This document shows positions 8,811-17,618 of a DNA stretch of 64,000 bases, piece after piece. The position numbers were made by a program, and so were the translations under genes. Origin of the DNA: CG1-02-35-72 sp045046885 (GTDB lineage: Bacteria; Bacteroidota; Bacteroidia; Flavobacteriales; Flavobacteriaceae); NCBI GenBank assembly GCA_045046885.1, contig JASFYX010000023.1, forward strand, positions 1-64,000. The letters run 5' to 3'. A model generated the notes under the pieces. It had not been told where the DNA came from, made no database searches, and saw only the letters and a list, made by a program, of their open reading frames with translations. Numbering within the stretch: the stretch's first letter is position 1; the number at the start of each line of letters is the position of its first letter.

Positions 8811-10172
8811 TTATTCTACTATTACGTGTTCATCGTCTTCTGCACCGTGAGTAAGACGATTAAGTGGCTTGAGAATGGCTAGAATTAATAAGCCAAAAAT
8901 CATACAGAATACGGCAATACCTGTAAATATAGTGTACTCGCCTAAATTTGAGGCAGATTCTCCCAACCAACCCGCTAGTTTATTCCCAAATCCAGTCATA
9001 GCAAAATAAATACCCATCATTAAAGAACCGTATTTTAATGGGGCTAATTTTGTGATGAATGACAATGCTACAGGTGAAGCACAAAGTTCGCCAACGGTAT
9101 GGAATAAATAAGCTAAAACAAGCCAATACATAGCGGAAGAACCTTGCGTGTTAAATTGTGCTGTTGCAGCAGTCATAAACAAAAAACCTGAGCCCATAAT
9201 AATAACACCAATAGCCATTTTAAATAATGATGAAGATTGTTTACCGCCTAGTTTGCGTTTAGCCCAAAATCCAGCTATTGTAGTACCAAGTACTATAATA
9301 AAGAAAGCATTTAAAGACTGGAACCAAGAAGCAGGCACTTCAAAGCCCATTAACATTCTATTTGTTTTTACTTTTGTGTAAATATTCATTAAGCCGCCAG
9401 CTTGTTCAAAAGCACCCCAAAACACAATTACTATTAAAAAAGAAAGCATTAGTACTTTTATACGATCCCATTCAATAGCAGTTAATGGTTTATTTAAAGC
9501 TTCTTTTTCTTCTTTAGTTGCACTGTTGGCACCTATAAAATTACCAACATGGACTAAATATTTTTGTCCGTACGCATAAAGACCCATACCTAAAGCCATC
9601 CCAATTCCAGCTAAGCCAAAACCGTAATGCCATCCTATAACTTCACCTACATAACCCACTATTAAACTAGATAGAAAAGCACCTACATTTATGCCGATAT
9701 AGAATATGGTAAAACCCTTATCGCGTCTAACATCGCCTTGTTGATATAAACCACCTACCATAGTAGAAATATTGGGTTTTAACATACCGACGCCTAAGAT
9801 AATTAATGCCAGACCCGTATAAAAAGCCCACATTGTTTGAACAGCTAAAATGCTATGGCCACCAATTAAAATAAGACCTCCATAAAGAACAGCCTTTTTT
9901 TGGCCTAAAACTTTATCAGCAATAAGACCGCCGGGAATTGACATAACATAAACCAACATAGTGTACCAACCATAAAGCTTTAAAGCTTCCATGTTAGACC
10001 AACCTAAACCTGGATTTTTATCGGTTGTTAAACCAACGAGATATAAAGTTAAAATAGCCCGCATACCATAATAAGAAAAGCGTTCCCACATTTCGGTAAA
10101 AAATAAGATATACAGACCAATAGGATGCCCAAACAATTCGCGTTGTTCAGGTCTTTGTGTAAGTGTCGACAT
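8811..10172 (-). CDS. POT family proton-coupled peptide transporter
   Basis: The 453-residue membrane protein has the canonical POT signature EMWERFSYYGMRA (E27-x-x-E30-R31-F) in helix 1 and conserved glycine-rich segments in later helices (FTIFYIGINVGAF). Family knowledge: POT/PTR proteins import di- and tripeptides with protons. It is the second gene of a minus-strand operon, 41 bases after dipeptidyl peptidase IV, so the exported peptidase probably makes the dipeptides this protein imports. Confidence 0.88.
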   Translation of the reverse strand: MSTLTQRPEQRELFGHPIGLYILFFTEMWERFSYYGMRAILTLYLVGLTTDKNPGLGWSNMEALKLYGWYTMLVYVMSIPGGLIADKVLGQKKAVLYGGLILIGGHSILAVQTMWAFYTGLALIILGVGMLKPNISTMVGGLYQQGDVRRDKGFTIFYIGINVGAFLSSLIVGYVGEVIGWHYGFGLAGIGMALGMGLYAYGQKYLVHVGNFIGANSATKEEKEALNKPLTAIEWDRIKVLMLSFLIVIVFWGAFEQAGGLMNIYTKVKTNRMLMGFEVPASWFQSLNAFFIIVLGTTIAGFWAKRKLGGKQSSSLFKMAIGVIIMGSGFLFMTAATAQFNTQGSSAMYWLVLAYLFHTVGELCASPVALSFITKLAPLKYGSLMMGIYFAMTGFGNKLAGWLGESASNLGEYTIFTGIAVFCMIFGLLILAILKPLNRLTHGAEDDEHVIVE

Positions 10173-10213
10173 AGTTTTGTGAATTAGTTTTAAGATTGAT
10201 TCTAATTGTGAAT

Positions 10214-12406
10214 CTATTTATTAGTTTTTAAATTTTGATGGATAAAAGTAGTCATTTTTTTATAAAGGTTAAGACGTATATTTCCTTTGTGGTTGTATTG
10301 TCCGTAAATACCGTGATTTTTATCAGGATACACAAATAAATCAAATTGTTTTCCAGACCCTACCAAAGATTCTACCATACGCATGGTGTTTTGATAATGT
10401 ACATTGTCATCGCCCGAGCCGTGTATCAATAAGTATTTTCCTTTGAGTAAATCGGTAAAATTAATAGGCGAATTGTCATCGTAACCTGAAGCATTTTCTT
10501 GAGGTGTTTGCATATAGCGTTCGGTATAAACGGTATCGTAAAAACGCCACGAAGTTACAGGAGCAACTGCAATGGCCATTTTAAAAGTATCGGCACCTTT
10601 GGTAATGGCTAAAGAAGACATGTAAGCACCAAAACTCCATCCCCAAATACCAATATTATTTTGGTCTATATAATCTAGTTTTCCCAGTTCTTTGGCCGCT
10701 TCTATTTGATCTTCAATTTCATATTTACCCAATTCTTTATAGGTTACTTTTTTAAAGGCCGCCCCTTTTAATCCGGTACCGCGCCCGTCAACGCAAGCAA
10801 TAATATAACCTTGTTGCGCCAACATTTGATACCAATACTCATTACTACCACCCCAACGATTGGCCACACTTTGCGACCCGGGTCCCGAATATTGATACAT
10901 AAAAAGTGGATAAGTTTTATTGGGATCAAAATCTGCGGGTTTAATCAGCCACGCATTAAAATTGCCATTTTTTGTTTTGAGTGTAAAAAATTCTTTGGGC
11001 GATATTTTAAATTCCGACAAGGTTTTTAAAAGGGTATCATTATTTTTAATTTCTTTGATAACTTTACCTGTTTTGGCATCGTTTAAAGTGTAGATATAAG
11101 GCGTTAAAGCATCAGAATAAGTGTTGATGTAATAGTTAAAACTATGACTGAATGCCGCACTGTTACTACCCGCATTTTTTCCTAAACGTTGTTTGTGCTT
11201 GCCGTTTAAAGAAATACTGTAAATAGTACGGTTAATTGAACCATCTTCTACAGATTGATAGTAGATTTTTTTGTTTTTAGGATTGTAGCCGTAGTAGGCT
11301 GTTACCTCCCAATTTCCTTGCGTTATTTGTTTGAGAAGTTTACCTGATTTATTATAATGGTAAATATGATTAAAGCCGTCTTTTTCGCTCGTCCAAATAA
11401 AGCTGTTGTCTTTTAAAAAGGTCAAATTATCGGTAATATCAAGATAGGCTTTATCGGTTTCGTTTAAAACCAAATGGCTATTTAGAGTGTTGGTATCAAC
11501 AAAAATGAGATTTAAGTTGTTTTGATGACGGTTTAAAGTGGTTACACACAAAACATCGGCTTGTTTGGTAAACTGCATTCTAGGGATGTAGTATTGGTCT
11601 AAATTACCTAAACTTATTTTTGCGGTTTTTTTTGTGATGGTATTGTAAAGGTGCAAACTAATTTTTGAATTATTTTCACCCGCTTTAGGATATTTAAAAG
11701 TCACCTTTTCGGGATATAATTCTTGTCCGTAATGCATCATTGTAAATTCGGGGACATCCGTTTCGTCAAAGCGCATAAAGACAATTTTATCTGAGTTGCC
11801 ACTCCACTGAAAAGCACGGACAAAAGCAAACTCTTCTTCGTAAACCCAATCGGTAATACCATTTATAATGCTGTTCTTTTTGCCGTCTGTTGTAATTTGC
11901 GTCGTTGTATTTGACGCCAAATCTTTAACAAATAAATTATTCTTAAAAACAAAAGCTATTTTTTTACCATCAGGCGATAAAGTAGGTTCTTGAATTAACT
12001 TATCCGATACTAAATCGAGCTGTTTTGTAGTGATATTATACACATAAAATTTACCTAAAAAAGAATGGCGGTAAATGCGCTTGGTCTCTGTTCCTAAAAG
12101 CATTAAATTTTCATCATCACTAAAAGTATAATTATCAAAAGAATTTAAATTGGCTAAATCTTTACTGTCAACTAAAGTAGCCACTTTTTCAAGTGTTTTG
12201 TAGCTGTATTTATCAACGCTTGTACTGTGTGATTCTCTATTATAATTTTGAAGTGTGTAAAAATCACCGTGATTCATCGCATTTAGAGCATTCATATATT
12301 GCGCTCTAAAAGCCCCTTTTGCCCAAATATCTTCAAGGGTTATTTGTTGGTTTTGGGCACATAATAAAGTTGTAGTGAGTAAAAATAATAAGGATAATTT
12401 TTTCAT
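10214..12406 (-). CDS. Dipeptidyl peptidase IV (S9B serine peptidase)
   Basis: The 730-residue exported enzyme removes X-Pro or X-Ala dipeptides from the N-terminus of peptides (S9B family). The signal peptide is residues 1-17 (ends CAQ). An N-terminal beta-propeller contains the paired-glutamate region DWVYEEEF that anchors the substrate amino terminus. The C-terminal alpha/beta-hydrolase has nucleophile S601 (GWSFGAY), acid D676 (HGSGDDNVHY) and H708 (DKNHGIYG). Family members have GWSYGG, so this Phe-Gly-Ala variant is slightly unusual. It heads an operon with two POT-type transporters. The divergent gene is mvaA. Confidence 0.92.
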   Translation of the reverse strand: MKKLSLLFLLTTTLLCAQNQQITLEDIWAKGAFRAQYMNALNAMNHGDFYTLQNYNRESHSTSVDKYSYKTLEKVATLVDSKDLANLNSFDNYTFSDDENLMLLGTETKRIYRHSFLGKFYVYNITTKQLDLVSDKLIQEPTLSPDGKKIAFVFKNNLFVKDLASNTTTQITTDGKKNSIINGITDWVYEEEFAFVRAFQWSGNSDKIVFMRFDETDVPEFTMMHYGQELYPEKVTFKYPKAGENNSKISLHLYNTITKKTAKISLGNLDQYYIPRMQFTKQADVLCVTTLNRHQNNLNLIFVDTNTLNSHLVLNETDKAYLDITDNLTFLKDNSFIWTSEKDGFNHIYHYNKSGKLLKQITQGNWEVTAYYGYNPKNKKIYYQSVEDGSINRTIYSISLNGKHKQRLGKNAGSNSAAFSHSFNYYINTYSDALTPYIYTLNDAKTGKVIKEIKNNDTLLKTLSEFKISPKEFFTLKTKNGNFNAWLIKPADFDPNKTYPLFMYQYSGPGSQSVANRWGGSNEYWYQMLAQQGYIIACVDGRGTGLKGAAFKKVTYKELGKYEIEDQIEAAKELGKLDYIDQNNIGIWGWSFGAYMSSLAITKGADTFKMAIAVAPVTSWRFYDTVYTERYMQTPQENASGYDDNSPINFTDLLKGKYLLIHGSGDDNVHYQNTMRMVESLVGSGKQFDLFVYPDKNHGIYGQYNHKGNIRLNLYKKMTTFIHQNLKTNK

Positions 12407-12506
12407 TTAAAGGTCTTTTAATTTTCGGAGTCCAATTTAACTAAATTTAGGCTATTTAGCGTGAAAAAGACCTCTTAAAGGAAATTTTAACACTTTAAAA
12501 AAGTAC

Positions 12507-12514
12507 TATCTTTG
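12507..12514 (+). promoter_or_regulatory. -7 promoter element upstream of HMG-CoA reductase
   Basis: TATCTTTG is an exact TAnnTTTG match ending 27 bases before ATG 12542. Confidence 0.7.
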
Positions 12515-12541
12515 TCGTGACTTCAAAAAATAATTAGCACT

Positions 12542-13822
12542 ATGTCAAAAGATATTTCGGGATTTTCTAAACTCAATAAAGACCAAAAAATAGATTGGTT
12601 AGACGCACACATTTTAACAGGACATACCGATTTTAAAAAAATTATACATCAGTATTGGAATACAGAGAAAAGACTACAAGATTTACACGATGATTTTATA
12701 GAAAATACAATTTCTAATTTTTATTTGCCTTATGCTGTAGCCCCCAATTTTGTTATTAACGGTAAAAAATATGTCATTCCTATGACCATTGAAGAAAGCT
12801 CGGTTGTAGCAGCCGCGGCTATGGTAGCTAAATTTTGGAGTAAACGTGGCGGCTTTAAAACCAAAGTCATTTCTACCGTAAAAGTCGGACAAGTCCACTT
12901 TATGTACGAGGGTGCAAAAGCCGATTTAGAAGCTTATTTTAAGACAATAAAACCGAATTTATTTAAAGCTACATCAGATATTACACAGAATATGCAAAAA
13001 CGCGGTGGCGGTATTATAGACATCGTTTTATGCGACAAAACAGTCGACATTAAAAATTATTACCAACTGCACGTTACTTTTGAAACAGCCGACAGTATGG
13101 GCGCTAATTTTATAAACTCTTGCTTAGAACAGATTGCCCAAAGTTTTAAAAAGGAAGGCATCAAAATAGTGATGAGCATATTGTCTAATTACGTGCCCGA
13201 GTGTTTGGTGCGTGCCGAAGTCAGTTGTAAAGTAACCGATTTATACAAAGAAGATGCTTTGCATTACGCCCAAAAATTTATAGAAGCTGTAAACATTGCT
13301 CAAGTAGAACCTTACAGAGCGGTGACTCATAACAAAGGGGTAATGAATGGTGTAGATGCCGTGGTTATCGCTACAGGAAACGATTTTCGGGCTATAGAAG
13401 CGGGCGTGCATGCTTATGCTTCACGAAGCGGAAAATATAAAAGCTTGAGTTTTGCCGAAATTAAAGACGGCATTTTTAAATTCTGGATAGAATTGCCTTT
13501 AGCCGTAGGCACTGTAGGAGGTTTAACAGCTTTACACCCTTTGGCAAAAATATCGTTGGCATTACTTAAAAACCCTTCTGCAAAAGAATTGATGGAAATT
13601 ATTGCCGTAGCCGGATTGGCACAAAATTTTGCAGCTTTACGGGCTTTGACAACTAAAGGTATTCAGCACGGCCATATGAAAATGCACTTTACAAATATTT
13701 TAAATCAGTTAAAGACAAGTCCTTCAGAGAAAGAGACTTTAAAACATTTTTTTAAAGATAAAACTATAACACATCGTGACGTAAAAGAGGCTTTAGAAAA
13801 TTTAAGAACTTCAAAAAGCTGA
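12542..13822 (+). CDS. mvaA: Hydroxymethylglutaryl-CoA reductase, class II type
   Basis: The 426-residue enzyme converts HMG-CoA to mevalonate (or the reverse) in the mevalonate route to isoprenoids. Conserved features of the class II fold are present: ENTISNFYLPYAVAPNF (54-70), the glutamate pair E84/E85 before SSVVAAAA, DSMGAN at 184-189, K265 (HNKGVMNG), D281 (GNDFRA) and H378 in QHGHMKMH. It lacks the sterol-sensing membrane region of eukaryotic enzymes. Flavobacteria use mevalonate for isoprenoid synthesis, so a biosynthetic role is more likely than degradation. It is monocistronic, with its own promoter. Confidence 0.92.
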   Translation: MSKDISGFSKLNKDQKIDWLDAHILTGHTDFKKIIHQYWNTEKRLQDLHDDFIENTISNFYLPYAVAPNFVINGKKYVIPMTIEESSVVAAAAMVAKFWSKRGGFKTKVISTVKVGQVHFMYEGAKADLEAYFKTIKPNLFKATSDITQNMQKRGGGIIDIVLCDKTVDIKNYYQLHVTFETADSMGANFINSCLEQIAQSFKKEGIKIVMSILSNYVPECLVRAEVSCKVTDLYKEDALHYAQKFIEAVNIAQVEPYRAVTHNKGVMNGVDAVVIATGNDFRAIEAGVHAYASRSGKYKSLSFAEIKDGIFKFWIELPLAVGTVGGLTALHPLAKISLALLKNPSAKELMEIIAVAGLAQNFAALRALTTKGIQHGHMKMHFTNILNQLKTSPSEKETLKHFFKDKTITHRDVKEALENLRTSKS

Positions 13823-13892
13823 GTGATAAACTAATTTTATGCCGATATAAAAACAATTGATACAATTTTCCGTTATCCTATAAAAAGATAAT

Positions 13893-13900
13893 TATCTTTG
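13893..13900 (+). promoter_or_regulatory. -7 promoter element of the superoxide dismutase gene
   Basis: TATCTTTG is an exact TAnnTTTG match. It predicts a leader of about 130 bases before ATG 14037, longer than at the other genes here. The leader contains a 23-codon open frame (13917-13988). Confidence 0.65.
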
Positions 13901-14036
13901 AATCACATAAAATAAAATGCGTCAGTTGAGTAATCACGTCATAGATAAGAACGTATCGACAACGAGCATTTTAAATCAGTCAATTTAAAGACGAATATAA
14001 ATTAAAATTATTTTAACAATTTAAAACACAAATATT

Positions 14037-14645
14037 ATGGCTTTTACACTTCCAAAATTACCCTACGCTTACAACGCATTAGAACCTTATATTGATACGC
14101 GTACAATGGAAATCCATCACACAAAACATCATCAGGGTTACACCAATAACCTCAATAATGCTATTGCAGGAACCGATTTAGAAAACCAATCTATTTTAGA
14201 AATCCTTAGCGGATTAGACATGAGTAACAAAGCGGTTAGAAATAACGGCGGCGGCTATTACAATCACGATTTATTCTGGAAAGTAATGGCACCAAATGCA
14301 GGTGGTGAACCTACAGGAGATTTAGCTTCTGCTATAAATGACGCTTTTGGTTCATTTGACGCTTTTAAAGACGCTTTTTCTAAAGCTGCGGCTACACAAT
14401 TCGGCTCAGGATGGGCTTGGCTAAATGTTCATAAAGGCGGTAAAGTTGATGTGTGTTCTACACCCAATCAAGACAATCCGCTAATGCCCGGTGTTGACTG
14501 TCAAGGAACCCCAATTTTAGGCTTAGATGTATGGGAACACGCTTATTATTTAAACTATCAAAACCGCAGACCCGATTATATCAATGCGTTTTTTAACGTC
14601 ATTAATTGGGATGAAGTAACAGCACGTTACGAAGCAGGAAAATAA
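14037..14645 (+). CDS. sodA: Manganese-type superoxide dismutase
   Basis: This 202-residue cytoplasmic enzyme dismutates superoxide. The four metal ligands are visible: H27 (EIHHTKHH), H77 (YYNHDLFW), D164 and H168 (DVWEHAYYLNYQNRR). Gly precedes the second ligand region (GGGYYNH) and Gln lies in the C-terminal domain (STPNQDNPLM), the arrangement typical of Mn rather than Fe enzymes; cambialistic use cannot be excluded. The long leader suggests post-transcriptional control. The terminator downstream has an intergenic repeat in its loop. Confidence 0.92.
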   Translation: MAFTLPKLPYAYNALEPYIDTRTMEIHHTKHHQGYTNNLNNAIAGTDLENQSILEILSGLDMSNKAVRNNGGGYYNHDLFWKVMAPNAGGEPTGDLASAINDAFGSFDAFKDAFSKAAATQFGSGWAWLNVHKGGKVDVCSTPNQDNPLMPGVDCQGTPILGLDVWEHAYYLNYQNRRPDYINAFFNVINWDEVTARYEAGK

Positions 14646-14669
14646 GGTTTTAACATATAAATTCAGTAC

Positions 14670-14752
14670 AAAAGCTGTTTAATTAATCAAATGTCACCCT
14701 GAGCGAAGTCGAAGGGTCTCAACAACATTAAAGATTACTAAACAGCTTTTTA
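14670..14752 (+). terminator. sodA terminator with a repeat lodged in its loop
   Basis: Twelve perfectly paired bases (AAAAGCTGTTTA at 14670-14681 with 14739-14750) close on a T run. The loop is 57 bases instead of the usual 3-8 and contains the palindromic repeat at 14692-14718. Confidence 0.75.
14692..14718. repeat. Dispersed intergenic repeat (CCCTGAGCGAAGTCGAAGGG type)
   Basis: ACCCT..AGGGT arms surround GAGCGAAGTCGA, a sequence type common between genes in Bacteroidota. A related copy in inverse orientation, with extra sequence inside, is at 51091-51138. Confidence 0.75.
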
Positions 14753-14758
14753 TTTAAT

Positions 14759-15649
14759 ATGAACGGACGTCATTTAGCCTTACTCGCTGCAACCATTGCC
14801 GCACTTATTTATGGGCTCACCTTTACGGTAGCCAAACATGTGATGCCTTTTTATATTAAACCCTACGGGTTTATTGTATTGCGGGTTTTTGGTGCGACAT
14901 TGTTATTTTGGTTTTCGGGATTCTTTATTAAAAAAGAGAAAATAGAAAAAACAGATTACGGCCGTATTTTTTTAGCGGCTGTATTTGGCGTGGGCTTAAA
15001 TATGCTGACCTTTTTTAAAGGCTTGTCTTACACCACACCTATAAATGCTTCGGTAGTGATGGTAATGGTTCCTATTATTGTGCTGAGTTTATCGGCAATC
15101 CTTTTAAAAGAGCACTTGGCTAAATACCGTATTGTAGGCATTTTTGTAGGTTTGGCAGGAGCCGTTTATCTCATAGCTTATGGCAATGGTTTACAACTGA
15201 ATAATGCCCGCATACAATGGGGTAACTTCTTGGTTTTTATCAACGCCTTTTCGTATAGTTTGTATTTGATTTTAGTCAAAAAACTCACCTCAAAATACCA
15301 TCCTATTAGTTTTGCTAAATGGCTGTATTTATTGGGCTTTTTTATGGTGCTGCCTTTTGGATTTAATGAATTAAAAGCTATTTCTTGGCAAACTATGCCG
15401 ACCAATATTTTTTATAAAATGCTGTTTGTAGTAGTTTTTGCCACATTTGTGACGTATCTTTTTAATTTATTGGCGGTCCGTAAACTAAAGCCCACTACAG
15501 TAAGTGTATTCATTTACTTACAACCATTTATTGCCACGGTTTTTGCACTTATTATGAAGAGTGACACACTCAATATTCATAAAATAATAGCGAGTATACT
15601 TATTTTTGCAGGTGTTTATTTGGTGAGTAAGAAGCCTAAAGAATTCTAA
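14759..15649 (+). CDS. EamA/DMT family transporter
   Basis: The 296-residue inner-membrane protein has about ten transmembrane helices in two homologous halves, the pattern of EamA-type drug/metabolite exporters. Conserved cues are the N-terminal ALIYGLTFTVAK, the mid-protein INASVVMVMVPIIV, and TVSVFIYLQPFIATVFA in the second repeat, followed by a C-terminal basic tail. The substrate is unknown; relatives export amino acids or metabolites. It starts 7 bases after the sodA terminator and its last 14 bases overlap a convergent membrane-protein gene. Confidence 0.85.
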   Translation: MNGRHLALLAATIAALIYGLTFTVAKHVMPFYIKPYGFIVLRVFGATLLFWFSGFFIKKEKIEKTDYGRIFLAAVFGVGLNMLTFFKGLSYTTPINASVVMVMVPIIVLSLSAILLKEHLAKYRIVGIFVGLAGAVYLIAYGNGLQLNNARIQWGNFLVFINAFSYSLYLILVKKLTSKYHPISFAKWLYLLGFFMVLPFGFNELKAISWQTMPTNIFYKMLFVVVFATFVTYLFNLLAVRKLKPTTVSVFIYLQPFIATVFALIMKSDTLNIHKIIASILIFAGVYLVSKKPKEF

Positions 15650-16010
15650 ATTTTCTTTCGACTAATTGTTTTATAAAAAAAGTAAATAAACCACTTAATA
15701 TACCCGCCACAACATCTTTCCAATCAAAAACACCATAAATGCCTAAGTAGCCAAAAAATTCCCATAAAAAAGAAAAAATAAATATCGCCAAAATAATTTG
15801 TGCATTCATTTCTTTATTTGAAAAACTTTTAAAGCCCCAAACAAAACAACAAAAACCAATTACAGAGACCAAACTGCCAATTACGGCAGCAAATCCAAAG
15901 TCATTTATATCATGTGAATAGATATATGGTCTATAAAAAGCGGTCAGTAATAATCCAATTACGGGAATAATAATTCCAATTTTTAAATACAGTTTTTGTT
16001 TGTCAGACAT
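15636..16010 (-). CDS. Small four-helix membrane protein of unknown function
   Basis: The 124-residue product has about four hydrophobic helices (roughly 10-27, 40-60, 68-90, 98-115) and a basic C-terminus. A conserved-looking segment, FFGYLGIYGVFDWKDVVAGI, loosely recalls VanZ-like small membrane proteins, but not enough to name it. It is alone on the minus strand and overlaps the 3' end of the EamA gene by 14 bases. Confidence 0.6.
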   Translation of the reverse strand: MSDKQKLYLKIGIIIPVIGLLLTAFYRPYIYSHDINDFGFAAVIGSLVSVIGFCCFVWGFKSFSNKEMNAQIILAIFIFSFLWEFFGYLGIYGVFDWKDVVAGILSGLFTFFIKQLVERKFRIL

Positions 16011-16065
16011 AGCTATTTATTAAAACCTAAATCTAATCAATTATTTTAAAACCAAAAAGTTCAAT

Positions 16066-16131
16066 TCCCTTCCCTTTGGGCGACATTGTGATAGCAATAG
16101 GCGTGTCTAAAGCCAAGGCAAAGGGATGGGA
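16066..16131. repeat. Imperfect inverted repeat (CCCTTCCCTTTG type)
   Basis: TCCCTTCCCTTTG at 16066-16078 matches the complement of 16119-16131 at 12 of 13 positions, with 40 bases between. It lies just upstream of the yicC promoter. The C-rich start region of the endonuclease gene (810-846) looks related. Confidence 0.65.
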
Positions 16132-16148
16132 TTACTTTTAATTTTCCG

Positions 16149-16156
16149 TAACTTTG
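16149..16156 (+). promoter_or_regulatory. -7 promoter element of the yicC-gmk-nadD operon
   Basis: TAACTTTG is an exact TAnnTTTG match 20 bases before ATG 16177. Confidence 0.7.
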
Positions 16157-16176
16157 TGCCTCTATAAAATAACCCT

Positions 16177-17034
16177 ATGATACAATCTATGACCGGTTAT
16201 GGTAAAACCGAAGTGTTATTAGCTACCAAAAAAATAAGCATCGAAATTAAATCGCTCAATTCAAAAAACCTCGATTTAAACGTTCGTATGCCGGCACTTT
16301 ATAAAGAAAAGGAACTCAGCATTCGTAAAAGTATCGCTAAAAAAGCCTTCCGTGGTAAAATGGAATGTTCCATTTATATTGAGCAAACAGGCACAGAAGC
16401 ATTGGCGGTTTTAAATACAAAGGTCATAAAAAAGTATATGGCAGAATTAGAAGCTTTAGTGCCCAATGCAACTATTGAACATTTAAAAATGGCCGTTAAA
16501 TTACCCGAAGCTTTAAAAACAGAAAAGGAAGATTTAGACCCCGCCGAATGGCAAGCCATAGAAAAGGCTTTGACAGAAACACTTATAAAATTTAACGCTT
16601 ACCGTACTGATGAAGGCATTTCTTTAGCAAAAGATATTTCGCAAAACGTTGCTTTAATTCAGCAAAACTTAGAAGCTGTTTTAACACAAGAACCCAACAG
16701 AATAAGCGCTAAAAAAGAACGTCTTAGAAAGGCTTTAGCCGATTTAAATCAGCAAATAGATGAAAATCGTTTTGAGCAAGAACTCATCTATTATATCGAA
16801 AAACTGGATATTAACGAAGAAGAAGTCCGCCTTAAAAACCATTTAAAATATTTTACTGAAGTTTTAAATGATGCCCAATCTAATGGTAAAAAATTAGGAT
16901 TTATAGCCCAAGAAATGGGGCGCGAAATCAATACCATCGGCTCAAAAGCCAACGATGCAACGATGCAACAAAGTGTGGTGAAAATGAAAGACGCACTTGA
17001 AAAGATAAAAGAACAACTTTTAAACGTGCTTTAA
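16177..17034 (+). CDS. yicC: YicC/YloC family endoribonuclease
   Basis: The 285-residue cytoplasmic protein has the diagnostic YicC N-terminus MIQSMTGYGK and the conserved C-terminal block with GKKLGFIAQEMGREINTIGSKA. Family members have been shown to be endoribonucleases, in line with the highly conserved C-terminal acidic and basic residues. It is the first gene of a tight operon with gmk (4-base gap) and nadD, an order common in flavobacteria. Confidence 0.9.
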   Translation: MIQSMTGYGKTEVLLATKKISIEIKSLNSKNLDLNVRMPALYKEKELSIRKSIAKKAFRGKMECSIYIEQTGTEALAVLNTKVIKKYMAELEALVPNATIEHLKMAVKLPEALKTEKEDLDPAEWQAIEKALTETLIKFNAYRTDEGISLAKDISQNVALIQQNLEAVLTQEPNRISAKKERLRKALADLNQQIDENRFEQELIYYIEKLDINEEEVRLKNHLKYFTEVLNDAQSNGKKLGFIAQEMGREINTIGSKANDATMQQSVVKMKDALEKIKEQLLNVL

Positions 17035-17038
17035 AAAG

Positions 17039-17617
17039 ATGACGGTAAAACAAGGTAAACTTATCGTTTTTTCGGCACCCTCTGGTTCGGGTAAAACAAC
17101 GATTGTTAAATATCTTTTGCAACAAAAAGAACTCGGTTTAGGGTTTTCTATTTCGGCAACGTCGCGTCCTATTCGCGGGAAAGAAGTCGATGGTAAAGAT
17201 TATCATTTTATAACTGCCAAAGCGTTTAAAAAACACATAGCACAAGGTGATTTTGTAGAATTTGAAGAGGTTTATACCGATAATTTTTACGGTACACTTA
17301 AATCTGAAGTCGAGCGTATTTGGGCATCCGGCAAACATGTCATTTTTGATATTGATGTTGTTGGTGGTCTCAATATAAAAAAGCAATATCCCAACAAAAC
17401 CTTAGCTGTTTTTGTACAACCGCCTTCTGTTGAAATTATGGAACAGCGTTTGCGCAATCGCAATACAGAAACCGAAGCTAAGATAAAAGAACGTGTAGCC
17501 AAAGCCGAAAAAGAACTGGATTTTGCCAAAAATTTTGATGTAATTTTAATAAACGACGTATTAGAAAATGCACAAAAAGACGCTTATAATTTGGTTAAAG
17601 ATTTTTTAGAAAAATAA
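17039..17617 (+). CDS. gmk: Guanylate kinase
   Basis: The 192-residue cytoplasmic enzyme phosphorylates GMP to GDP with ATP. The P-loop SAPSGSGKTT is at 12-21. The GMP-binding region includes TSRPIRGKEVDGKDYHF, and the lid region includes R residues in EQRLRNRNTETEAKIKERV. Length is normal for bacterial Gmk. The gene sits between yicC and nadD with 4-base and 1-base gaps, so it is translated from the same message. Confidence 0.95.
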   Translation: MTVKQGKLIVFSAPSGSGKTTIVKYLLQQKELGLGFSISATSRPIRGKEVDGKDYHFITAKAFKKHIAQGDFVEFEEVYTDNFYGTLKSEVERIWASGKHVIFDIDVVGGLNIKKQYPNKTLAVFVQPPSVEIMEQRLRNRNTETEAKIKERVAKAEKELDFAKNFDVILINDVLENAQKDAYNLVKDFLEK

Positions 17618-17618
17618 T

